This document shows positions 33,781 through 45,104 of a stretch of 64,000 bases of DNA, piece by piece. Both the position numbers and the translations under genes were made by a program. How positions within the stretch are numbered: position 1 is the first letter of the stretch; each line of letters begins with the position of its first letter. The notes under the pieces were generated by a model. The model searched no databases. It was not told the DNA's origin and saw nothing but the letters and a program-made list of their open reading frames with translations. Origin of the DNA: Labyrinthula sp. Ha (lineage: Eukaryota; Sar; Bigyra; Labyrinthulida; Labyrinthulaceae); assembly GCA_015227615.1 (NCBI GenBank), contig JAALGZ010000081.1, forward strand, positions 20,298 to 84,297, read 5' to 3'.

Positions 33781-36700
33781 ATAATAATAAACCTTCTGAA
33801 ATTTTCTTCTTGTATCTTTCTGGCGCAGAAGCTGCTTTTCGTGAACTTCCACTCTTCTTTTGTATTTTTTGTGAGCTTTGGATTAATGGATTGTAATTCT
33901 TGGAAAATAGTTGCTAGTGGGCTAGTTAATAAGGGTTCTTATTATCAAAACGTAGTTTCCAAATAAGAAGCAAAACAGAATCTTGGCTAAACCAAACCGT
34001 GCGCGGTTGAAATAAGAATAGAAGTGGGCTTGGTAGCATTATCAACTGTATTGATATTTAGTAAGACTCATGGATCACCAGATTTAGAACTAAGATCTCA
34101 ATTCATAATGTTATGGAACCTTCTTAGTAAGTAAGTAATTGTTATCTTAATGCCAAAGTTATAAATAAACTCATCAGGAACATGATTATATTGTTGCCCA
34201 AGAGAAATTTGTCATTCAAAAATAAATTTTCTATTAAACGATTTTCGCCTATTCTCATAATTAAAGTATGAAATCCTGACAAGTATTGTATAAATTTTTC
34301 ATTGACATATTCCAACAGAACTAATTTCTGCGACTTATAAATACTAGTTACAGGTGTCCAGGGAAGGATAAATATTGCGCTAGTTGACACCCGTATAAGC
34401 GCTTCAGTGTTTTTTGCGAATCTTATTACAACTATATTGAGAGATTAGTCAGGTTTCTAAGGTAATGCTAGGATCATGATGGATCTTGTACTAACTATAT
34501 TATCTTTGGAACCTGTACTTTAATAACGGAAAAGGTATTAAGAGAAGAAAAATTTTCTCATTTTAGTAAACTTCTTAAAGAAATTATAGTTACTAAAACT
34601 AAGAAAAATATGACAGGATGTTTGGCAATATACAGAAAAGCAACATTCAGTTAAATTAACTTAGAACTCTTCTTCAAGTATGTGATTTGTTAAAAAGTTC
34701 TTGCATATATAACTTCATACCAACTGCTATCAAGCTAGAAAAATCTGCTTTTTCTGTGATACTAAATAGGTAATTAACTTTGCAAGAAATTTTTGACAGG
34801 GAGTGAAATTTTTGTAAAATTTCTACATTCATGGAAAATTTTCCAACATAGCAAATCTATACTTGTTGATCGAGCTATCGCCCTTGAAAAGTACATAAAA
34901 TTTGGGTACTCGTTTTTCAGCAGCTCTACTTCAGCTGGGAAAGACAATGGAGAGTTTCGTTCCAGAATAACCTAACAGAATAAAAACAGATTTGCATAGT
35001 GGCTGCTAGTCCATAAAAGCTACAATGGTCCTAAAGACAAACATCTAAAACCATGAAAAAAATATATGTGTTTATTAAAATTACTAGGGAAAATTATTAT
35101 AATATCTCAGTATCAAGTGGTTAAAAAATCGTTGGCACAAGATCCATAGGGCTTTCGAGAAAAATAGATGCATATTTCCAATTGTAGGGGATATTCAGGC
35201 TATAAAAAAGAATATATTTCAAATCTTTTTACTAAAACCACAGTAAAAAATGAGACTAGCCGAATACTTGTCTTTAACAAAAAATACAGAAAGATTTTAT
35301 TTAGGATGATGCAACATGAACTTTCGTATAACTAAATTATATAATAAACAGAATTATCTTGGACTAATAATTCAAACAAAAAATCTTGAATTTATAAAAA
35401 TGAAATGTATTTTTTCGGAAAATATGCTCTAACTTTAGAAATAATAAGAATAAAAATGGCACTCCAATGATATGATGCATAATGAAGTGTAATCAATTCA
35501 TACATAGAAATGATATATACCCATAGAGGACCAAATATCATCGCCAGACAACAAAGTACATAACAGAAACAATATCTTTTAATAATTCAAAATTTTTTCT
35601 AAAAGATATTCAATTGAAGAATTCATTCACCAAGAGCATAGTTGTTTCCTATACATTTATTCTTGAAAATTAAATTAAAATTCTTAATAGCTTCGTCACA
35701 GTAAACAAGAATAGAATTATAAGAGGGGAAACCAATATTTCTTCAGAAAGCAAAGTAAAAAAAGCAGCAAATACTGATATTATGGCAATCTTTAATAACC
35801 CATCTAAGTTTTAGTAAATGCTAACTATATATACGTCTAGAAGCAAGTTTTTATCATATAAGCCTATATGTAAAGCTTAGAATCAGTTCGGTATTTAGTA
35901 TATTTCTACAAAGTTATTTTACAAAATTTACAATAAAGAATCATAAAGAGATGAGAAAAATCTAAAAGGGAGTCTAGAAATCTATTAACTGAGCATATTA
36001 TAGATTACTTTGTATAGAACCCAGAAAATATGCCATTACCGAGATTGTTAGAAAGGAAGAATGACTTATCTACAAAAACTAGAATTTTGTTATTCTAGAT
36101 ATAAAGTAAAACCATTAGTATACGAATATGGAGATTTCATAGTGTTCTAAGGCATATATTATCATTTTAATCATCTCAATTCTTGTTTAAGGAGCCCTAC
36201 TCATATGATGTGAATGGGTATCGTGAAAAATCTTATCTTAGACGTCATATTATGTTTAAATCAAAAAATTGCTATATTTTCTATTCAGAAAAAGTAGTAA
36301 TGGAAGTTGCTATAAATATGATAAACAACAAAAAATCATTTAATACAAAAAAATTAAGTTATGAATTTAAAAGCCAAACTCATACGGAATTAATTTTCTT
36401 ATTTTACTCATCTTATGTCACAGAGAACTAAGCAATGGTTCTCACATTGAATATTTCAAGCGATCATGGAAAGTTGATTGCCAGTGTAAAGTGTTTTGAT
36501 AATATACGAGCTATAATATACACTTCAATAGCTTTTTGATGACTAGAAGCCAATACAGTTGACTTAAGTATATAATTTAAATCTGGTATCTACAAGCAAA
36601 TAAACCTTATTTTCTTCAATTTTAGAAAAATGATTTCACAAATTCCCTTTGAATTGTTTATGTGAAAAATAAAAATTAAATCTCGTCAAAAATAGAAAAA

Positions 36701-39700
36701 AACGATGGAAATTTGTACTAACTTATTTCTATAACTATTTCATTTCCTTCTTGAGCGACCTGGAAAATTTAGGATAGAAATTGTAGAATCTTAATCTTAG
36801 GTACCACTCCTCTACAATCTAGAGAACTATTATCACTTCAATGAATTAAACACGGTGTTTAAACTACTTAATAACTAATAAAAATAAACAAAAATGCTTA
36901 AAAAATATGTAACTTCGAATTCTAATCTTTTTAATTTAGAGAGAGAGGTTTCTCAAGGTTATCAAAGTATTATATAGACATTAGCTACAAGAATAAAGGC
37001 GTTAGAGGCACAAGGAAGTTTATGAACAATAGATTCTCAAATAAATGATGAAATATATGTTATTTATTTTTAAGATGTGTAATTTATTTGGGTCTGCTAT
37101 TGGCTTAACTTTTGTGCAATAATCTATATGATTAGATGGCATTTCCTGAAGCGCCATTTAATCACTATAATCAAGTAGATTGGCTTCAAGAAATAAGAAT
37201 GGCCCTAACCCCATTTGTATTCCATGGGTAAAATTTATTTTATTTAATCATAAAATGTGATGAACCCTCAAAGTAGAAAATAAAGCTTTGGTTATTAACA
37301 TGAGAAAGTGACCACTCATCTTCATTTAATATAGGATAAAAAAATAGATTTAGTATAAAATCTGTGCTGTAGTAGGTATTATAAATGCTGCAGAGAATTC
37401 ACATCCCTGAAACTATTATTTCATAATTATTATAAACGAACTAAATCCTGAAAAATACAACATTAATTATGAACCAATATTCAGCTACGGATCACCAGTA
37501 ACTTCGAGAGATAATACGGTCCCAAGGAATAATTTAGTTGCTCTATTTTCACCAAATAATTTACCCTTAAAATTATGTATATTTTAATTTAAAAGTTAAA
37601 AGACTGAGATACCCCAATATCAATTATAAATTTTACTTTTAATGTTTATTATAGTTGCATTCGACAAGTATATTTTACTGATAAGACATATATTATTTTC
37701 TCTGGTAGCAATAATAGTCACTTTTATCCATATGCAGATATCAAGTAATGAAGAAAATTTGGGGTAAAGGAGCACTATGTCTCAATATTAGAATTATTTT
37801 ATGCTGGTTAGTTTTTTTTGTGCGAAAAATAATATAATGTATAGTAAATTAATATGGATTAATTTATCTCTTTTATAACAACAAGATTACCGTAAGATAT
37901 AATGCTCACTTTGCGGTTCTTAAATGATGATAATATGCGCGTAGCTCAAGTGAATATAAAAGCCCGTAAAATACACGGACTTTGGGTATAGGGCCTATAT
38001 CGAAACTTAGTTAAATCTCTTCTTAATGGGTTGGAATGTGGGTTTTTCATATTCACAATGATGAATAATTTTTCGGAAACCCCCCCCATGAATCACCATA
38101 AATCACAACTGCAATGTTCAACTTCTCAAGACGTAGTGTTTCCCTTAGAAAGAGGTTATGATTCAGAAAAAAAATCATAGTATATTATCACATTGTCTAA
38201 ACGGGAACCAAATATTTCAACCAAGTAGTAACAAATCTAATTTATACTACCTTGAACTACTGCTCCGAGTGATTCTCCAGTTACATGTTGCAGAAATCGT
38301 AGATATGGTTAAAGAAGACTAGTGCAATAAATAAATAGGAATTCTAATTACCCGCATAGTATACATCCAATTCTCGATCCAGGTAAAATAGCCTGATTTT
38401 CTAATCATAATTTCCGCGATTGCAGATTTGGTTGCCCTCTACATCCGATTGCATAAAACATCAGGTTTAATTGAGAATTGGATTACCAGTCATGATTGAT
38501 AATTCATAATACTGGAAGTGCCTATGAGATATAGGTATCGGAAGTAGTGTGTCAAATAAAAATAAATTATTTTTTTCAGTTGCGCATTACCACCATAAGA
38601 CATTGATTAACTAGATACCCTCTAGTCAATCAATATGTGTGGATGTTCAATGACACGTATATATAATAAGTTGAAGCCCAACTACGATTCATTGCCCTAG
38701 TTTATCACTAGGTGAACAAATTGTTGAAGTAATTCTTTTTTAACAACATGAGCAAATCCTTGAGCATTGCCAACTTTTGAGAAAATATGGAAGAAACTTG
38801 GTAGTTTTGCTTGTTCGTGGTACCAAGAAATTTAGGTCTTAGTCCTAGTAGAATATTCTGTTGCCCTAAGAGAATGACCAGAGCTTGAATTCATGTAAAG
38901 TTAGATTAATAGAGATTCTGTAGGCAAACAATAAAGCTATAATTTTTGTGTAGAAGCAAATCAGAACAATAAACGATAAATTTTTGGTTTTTAAGTTTCA
39001 ATTTCTTGTGACATTTTAACTCCTACCAATGTTTATATTAGTTTTCTTTTGTTCCATTTTATCAAAGTAAAGAAACACTTTTTTTGCAGATTTTCTGTAT
39101 CTGAAGAAGATGAAATGATGGTCCAAACTTTTGTGCAACATATGACAATATTCTACATTTAATTTTAAGCTTTATGTTTTATTGAAATATTAAATTGCAA
39201 TGGGATAAGTGGTACCAGCTTTTGCACATTCCTGAACTGATACTCACTCTTAGAATTTCATATGGTCAGTAATATCAGAAATAGCCATAATAACCATATA
39301 AAATAGACTCCATTTAATCTTTAAGTTCAAATAATTCAAGGCTTTCTCCATTAATAAGTTGAAAATTTTACCGTTTCTTAATCTGAGATTTTCTAAAGAA
39401 CATATATATGTATTTTAAGTCCTAATTCAAAAACTTCAAGTATACTTTGCATAAAGACTAGAACACTGAAGTTGAAACTTTTCTTAGAAGGAAAAAATGC
39501 AATTTTATAGAACTAATAATACATTACATGCATTCAATAACACTATTACAAAATTTCAAACCGTTTTTTTGTCGGAATTATAGTACTGAAACATAGCACC
39601 CGCACAAACTTTGGAGCATTGATAATATTACAAAATTAAAGCATTGATTAGGTACAAAATGAGATCATATTCAAACTTGAAATTAGGAAGAATATATTTT

Positions 39701-40268
39701 TAATACATAAAAAATATTATATCTTTCTCTTTTGAATACTGTGGTCTTAAGTTCGCCATAACAAGACAAAACTTCCTGGAAATTCTTGAAGAAAGAATAA
39801 ATTCAATTCAAAGCCGAAAATTATAATCATACTTCTAAGATATTAAATTTGATAAATCAAATTAGAGTTTTTAATGGTTCTAGCATCTGTTTTCAGATTG
39901 TGATTATTTAGCTAGTAATATCGCTGTTTCTAAACAAGATTTCTTCTTTCAAGCAGGTTTCTTGCATAAACTCTTCTTGCAACTTAAAATTATAAGAATT
40001 ACATATTGATCTTCTATATCTTATTTATTTAGTTGATTGATTTGTTTTTACTTATTTAAACAAGACTTTTGTCTTCTTTTTTTATATCTATACATCCTAT
40101 AAAAACATTGTGCCACGTCACATAGACGGGAAGAGAATCATATTCGGTCCGTTTAAAATAAATATCCCGAATTTCAAAATACTAAAATCAAAAATTCATT
40201 CATCAAACTTAACCTCGGTTGTATCAAATAAGTTCAAACAACTTCTGAAATACTTTTCATCAAGTCAA
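33781..40268. other. Gene-free AT-rich region
   Basis: Over 6 kb with no ATG frame above about 60 codons showing a motif and no recognisable RNA gene or repeat array. A C8 run lies at 38080-38087. The last stretch presumably contains the promoter of the MsrA gene. Confidence 0.6.
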
Positions 40269-41011
40269 ATGACAAGAACAAACCACTTTATACTTGGAAA
40301 TAGCATAGAAGCGCCATTTCCTGAGAATACGGAGTCTGTAGTCCTTGCAACCGGTATCATCTTTTTCATCCTTTGACATAAGGTTGTTTCTGGGGTGCAG
40401 AAAAAAGTTTCTGGCGAATGCCTGGTGTTTATACAACGGCAGTGGGTTATGCAGGTGGATCTTCAGCTGCAAGTTATGAACAAGTGTGTACAGGAAGAAC
40501 AGGACATACAGAAGCAGTTCTTGTTGTTTGGGAGACTGATAAATTGAGTTACACGGATATCATCAGACAATTTCTAGCTAACCATGATCCTACCCAAATA
40601 AATGGACAAGGGAATGATCATGGAAGTCAATATAGAGGAGCAGTGTATTATGAAACAGAGGATCAAAAGAGAATTACAGAAGCTGCGTTTGAGAGTTTTA
40701 ACAAGACATTGAAAGAAAATAGAAAAGGAAAAATAGCAACTGAAGTAAAAGGGGATCAAAAGTTTTTTTATGCGGAAGAGTACCATCAACAGTATCTTGC
40801 AAAACCGGGGTCCAGACCTTATTGTAGTGCACGACCACTTGGAATAAGAATGGAGGATCCGAATGTTTGGTTACCTGAAGATATGAAAGAAAAATATGCA
40901 CCAAAGTTAAGCGAGGAGTATTGGAATCAATACATGCCATCACCACATTGTGTAATCAGAGATCCTCATGAGCAAATTAAGTGGTCTGTTGAAAGTGGAG
41001 CTAATATGTAA
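40269..41011 (+). CDS. msrA: Peptide methionine-S-sulfoxide reductase
   Basis: Two exons (40269-40353, 40383-41011) encode 237 residues. The 29-nt intron at 40354-40382 is certain because it splits the catalytic motif: VVLAT-G joins to CFWGAEKSFW, giving GCFWG with Cys30. Further family blocks are YTTAVGYAGG, GHTEAVLVVWE, NHDPTQINGQGNDHGSQYRG and FFYAEEYHQQYL. The enzyme reduces methionine-S-sulfoxide in proteins with thioredoxin as usual donor. The frame extends upstream to 40110, but only with a GTG, so ATG 40269 is chosen; this leaves no clear organelle targeting peptide. The stop TAA is only 66 bp before the next gene. Confidence 0.95.
40354..40382 (+). other. 29-nt intron of the MsrA gene
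   Basis: GTATCATCTTTTTCATCC...CATAAG, phase 1, splitting the Gly codon of the catalytic GCFWG motif. Confidence 0.93.
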
Positions 41012-41077
41012 ATTGATTAAGAAGTTAATTTAAGGTTTTTCTTTTCATATTGAAATTGTTCGTTTGTTCTTAAGAAA

Positions 41078-42850
41078 ATGCAAGGATATAGTCCATCTAA
41101 GGAAAGAAGATCTAAAAGTATGAGGAATTTAAATAGTGGAGATGCTGAAGATGTTTCGAATATGTTTAGTTCTTTGTTCAAAACTAAAGAAAAAATACCA
41201 GATCCTTTTGCAAGTATTGAAAATGAAGAAGAAACAAAGGAAAAGAATAAACATGAAGATCAAATCAATTCAGAATCAGACCAGAAAAAGATAAAGAGTA
41301 GAGAAAAGAAAAAGAAGGTAAAGAAGAAAAATACAGAATCAATTGAAATGAAAAAGAAAGTTTCTTTACCTCAAGCTTTGGAGAAAGAGGGAATATCAGC
41401 GTTTACGACTATAAATGAGAGAGAACGGAAATCCATACGAACAACAGAAAAGGATGAAACAACGAAGGATATGAAATCGTCGGAGAATGCTGAGTTCAAG
41501 TTAGTTCAAACAGAGTTAAAATTGATGAGTAACAAAGAAACTCAAGCATGTGATGAGTCATTCAAGTTAAAGCTAAGAAGCACAGAGAATGAACTAAAGG
41601 TACTCAAAGCCATTTCTAAGACCGACTCCGAAAAAGTTAAAACACTTAATGCTATGAATGAGAGTTTAACGAGAAAAATAGAGTCTTTGGAGCACGAATG
41701 TAAAGAAAAGAGTGTTGAACTCAAACTTCTTCAAGCCATGAAGGAAAGCCAAGAAAAACATGCAATAAACTTACAAGAAAACATAAGAGCATTTCAATCT
41801 GCAGAAGAATCTCTACGAAATTCAACAAATAATTTTGTGGACACAAAAAATTCCCTAGATGAACTCTTATTAAGGCTCAAGAATGTTTTCCAAGAAAAAG
41901 ATGAAACAGTAAAAGTACACTTGGAAGCCAGAGAAAAATTGATTTGTAATTTAGAGAGAGAGTATAATGAACATAATCAGATTTCAAAAGGAAACATGAC
42001 AATTTTGACAGAGAATCTTGAAAGGTTGAGTGATTTGCTAGTTAGAAAATCAAAAGAAAATGAAGTGTTTGAACTAAAGAATAGAAAAGAAAGGGAACTC
42101 TTTGTAGAAATGAAGTCCAAGTTTTTTAGTGAGATGGATCTTTGGAGAAATTTTTTATCTGAAACAAGAGCAGAGTTTAAAGGAAAAGAAGAAGAAAACC
42201 TTAAGCTCAGTTTGGGGAGAAGAACCGAGATGAAGTTGGAAATGATTAAACTTGAAAGAAGAGTTGAAGAAATAAACAGGAAAGAAGAAGAACTTGGACA
42301 AGAAAAACTTATTTTTGAGGCCAAAAAGAAACAAGAGAACAATCTCTTGGAAGAAAAAAGTACTCGGATTAAAAAAGATGAAGCTGAGATAGAAAAAAAG
42401 CAAAAAGTTTTCTTAGAGAAGAAAAATATTTTTGAACAAGAAGTTTCAGCATTCAAAACAGAGAAAACACAACAAAAACATAATCTTCAGAAAGCTCAAA
42501 GTGAGAAAGAAAAGTTTCACGTTTGGGTAAGAAAATATCAGAAAGAGTTAAAAATATTTAAACAAGAGAAAAGTAAAGTAGATTTACAAAGAATAAAAAA
42601 TGCACGAAAGGAAAGAGAGCTAAAAGAACTACAAGACAAAATAAATTCGCAAAAAGAAAACACAAATCAAATTCGCAAGTATTTGTCAAAAGAGAGTCAG
42701 CTCATAAATTCTCCTCTGTCCATTTCCGCGCTCCATTCGACTTACAAAAACAAAGCTTCTTTAAAAGGAGAATCAGAAAAACAGGAATCCGCTTTTAGTT
42801 TTTCAAATTCAAATTTAGAAACAGAATTCGCTGCAGTTTTCAGTCCTTGA
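41078..42850 (+). CDS. Long coiled-coil protein, unidentified
   Basis: A single ATG frame of 590 residues. Residues 1-45 are Ser/Arg-rich with NMFSSLFKTKEKIPDPFASI. Residues 45-95 are strongly Lys/Glu-rich. From about 130 to 540 the sequence is almost continuous coiled coil (for example NLERLSDLLVRKSKENEVFE, EIEKKQKVFLEKKNIFEQEV). The C-terminus is Ser/Asn-rich (SAFSFSNSNLETEFAAVFSP). No enzymatic domain is seen. The architecture suits a structural or centrosome/cilium-type scaffold, but that is only a guess from shape. It starts 66 bp after MsrA, and its TGA stop is 15 bp from the convergent stop of the next gene, so the two 3' UTRs must overlap. Confidence 0.85.
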   Translation: MQGYSPSKERRSKSMRNLNSGDAEDVSNMFSSLFKTKEKIPDPFASIENEEETKEKNKHEDQINSESDQKKIKSREKKKKVKKKNTESIEMKKKVSLPQALEKEGISAFTTINERERKSIRTTEKDETTKDMKSSENAEFKLVQTELKLMSNKETQACDESFKLKLRSTENELKVLKAISKTDSEKVKTLNAMNESLTRKIESLEHECKEKSVELKLLQAMKESQEKHAINLQENIRAFQSAEESLRNSTNNFVDTKNSLDELLLRLKNVFQEKDETVKVHLEAREKLICNLEREYNEHNQISKGNMTILTENLERLSDLLVRKSKENEVFELKNRKERELFVEMKSKFFSEMDLWRNFLSETRAEFKGKEEENLKLSLGRRTEMKLEMIKLERRVEEINRKEEELGQEKLIFEAKKKQENNLLEEKSTRIKKDEAEIEKKQKVFLEKKNIFEQEVSAFKTEKTQQKHNLQKAQSEKEKFHVWVRKYQKELKIFKQEKSKVDLQRIKNARKERELKELQDKINSQKENTNQIRKYLSKESQLINSPLSISALHSTYKNKASLKGESEKQESAFSFSNSNLETEFAAVFSP

Positions 42851-42865
42851 TAAAATAATAACTTT

Positions 42866-45104
42866 CTATTTATGCGCGTCAAAGTTCGTAGAAAACATAT
42901 TCATCTGCACATCAAGCCGAGGCCTAGTGTTCAACAACTTTTCAATACTACCATCTAATTCTTTCTCTATAGACTCAACTCTAGGAAAATCAGGCACATT
43001 TAGCAGCGAATCTGAGTTCAAGTTCAAATCCAGGTCACTAGATAGGGACCTTGGTGAAGAAATTGCAGTGGACTGAAATCCTGGAGGATGGTTTAGAACA
43101 AAAGGCTTCGCATTTGGATTTAGTTTAGATCCTCCTCTAGAGACTGAAGTGGGTGAGCTAAGGAAAGCTGGAGGATCATTACTCCATGAAGAGTATTGAG
43201 AAGATAAAAGAGGAGCAGGGTCTGTTCTTAAATCACCAGATGAGTATCCAGTTAAGAAACCTGCACCAAAGGTGTTCTTCTTTTGCTTTGGACTTGGTTT
43301 CTTTTTTGGTGAGTTTTTCTTTGATTGTATTTTATTAGGAGTTTTTTTTACATTTTTGATAACTTCCTTATTTCGAGGACTTTGAAGGATAGTAATTTTT
43401 TCTTTAGGACCTTTTGCTAAAGGTGAAGAAGGATCTAACAAAACTTCATCATCAGAAAAAACATCGTCAGAAAATGTTAAAGCAAAAGGATTTTCTTCAT
43501 CTTTTTCAAACTTTTTCTTTTTTGGTGATGAAGGATTATGAAAAAGAGAACGAAAATTTTCCAAATGCTTCGCAATTTTTCGTGCTCTATAGCAATCAAA
43601 GCTTTTAATTTTTTCATCAATCAATTTATCGTTCGCAGAAAAAACTTCTACTAAAGGAACAAAAAATTTTAGTTCAACTTCTTCAGGAAGACAGACTTCT
43701 AAAAAACCAGCTTCTTTTGCACTGAGCTTAATATTCTTTTCTAATTGGCTTTTCTCAAACTTTCTTAAGAAAATTTTAAAAGAGTTTCTAATTTCCTGAA
43801 ATAGTTTATTTTCATGAGATTTAATCTTCAGAGTACTGAAATAGTCAAATATTAAACCAACTGTTACTAAAACACTTTTATCACGTTTTCTTTTCCCAAT
43901 AAATGCAACTTTAAGAAAAGTGAGAATTAACTCAAATGTAAAACTACAAAGAACTGGAATAGTTTTCAGGTCAACCTTTTTATCGAAGGACTTCACTCGA
44001 AGGCTTTCAAAAGATCCAATTGTAAGAACTGCAAAAGAAATCACAAAAGATAGGGAAAGTCTCTTAAGTTTCAGCAATGAAAAAATTTGCTTTTCTTGAA
44101 ACAGATCATTAATCATTTGACTCTCTGTATTTTCTAAAGCAATAAAAGAGTGCAAAATCATAAAACTCGTAAAAAATTTTTCACTTTCAACTGAATTTTG
44201 TAAAATATCAAAATGAAGATTAAATTTTTGATATAACAATTTCAAATTATTTGCAGCTGAGCCATAGCCATTCTTAATAAAACCTTTTGATGCTCTTAAA
44301 TAAAAACTTGCGGCGGAAACATATTGCTCCTCAATTAATTTCAAAGCTGCTTGTTGATTAATTGGATGTCCTTCATCACTAAAAACTTCCAAAGCATTTC
44401 TATACCAGCTTTCTGCACCTTGAATTTCTTTGTTTCGAACACTTTCTTTAGCAAATGTGATTTTATATCTTATTAAATCACCCAAACATATCGATGAATG
44501 ATATAAACTTCTTTTAAGATTATATTTTTCCGTTTTCTTTTCTTTTTCATAATCCTCACTTTGATCCGGGAATAGACTATTGTTACCGGTTGTAAAATCT
44601 CCTTCAAGTAAATTCTCTATTTTTGAACGAAATTCCTTATAAAAGTAAACAGAATTGTTAATAATTTCAATATATCTCTTTTGAATTGCTTTCTTGACAC
44701 AATTATCACTTGATGTGCATAAGTTTTTCTTGTAGATCGATAGTGGTTTGTAAAAACAACAAATCCACAACGAATCTTGAAGTTTGGAATACATTCTTGA
44801 AGGAAGTTGAGGAGAGTTAATCAATGTATTTTTCAACTCAAGTTTTAATAGCTTTATCTCTTTCGAACACTCTTTTTCTTCTAAATATGAAATTCTTAAA
44901 AGGAGAAAAAATACCCAGATCTCCAACATTATTCTTGGAGAAAATAGCTTTAAGTGATTTTTCCTTTGGAAGAATATTTTCTTTATAATATTCAAGTGCC
45001 TCTTCAGCACTGGAAAACTCAACTTTATTCCCTTTGGATCTTGTCTGTGTCGAAGCACTTGTTTTTTCACTCACATCTTGGTTGTCTACTAAGTTTGTCG
45101 GCAT
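42866..45104 (-). CDS. Est1/SMG5/SMG7-family protein
   Basis: Two exons on the minus strand (45104-44915, 44880-42866) encode 734 residues; the 34-nt intron joins KNNVGDL to EEKECSKEIKLL. The N-terminal half matches the 14-3-3-like and TPR-type domain of the Est1/SMG family: SLYHSSICLGDLIRYKITFA, QGAESWYRNALEVFSDEGHP, INQQAALKLIEEQYVSAASF and YLRASKGFIKNGYGSAANN. These proteins bind phosphorylated UPF1 in nonsense-mediated mRNA decay, or telomerase in yeasts. The C-terminal third is Ser/Pro/Lys-rich (SPKKKPSPKQKKN, DPAPLLSSQYSSW), and no PIN nuclease domain is seen, which favours an SMG7/Est1 role over SMG6. It ends in TAG, 15 bp from the convergent coiled-coil gene. Confidence 0.8.
44881..44914 (-). 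other. 34-nt intron of the Est1/SMG-like gene
   Basis: On the minus strand GTATTTTTTCTCC...CATATTTAG, phase 1. Without removal the N-terminal frame and the main frame do not meet. Confidence 0.8.

Noticed and set aside
37935-38035. tRNA-like sequence beginning GCGCGTAGCTCAAGTG
   Set aside because: The D-arm start looks plausible, but the anticodon stem has a mismatch and no T-arm with TTCGA-type loop and closing acceptor stem is present.
41078-42850. FBF1-like distal appendage protein
   Set aside because: Long Lys/Glu-rich coiled coils give misleading similarity; no diagnostic motif was seen.
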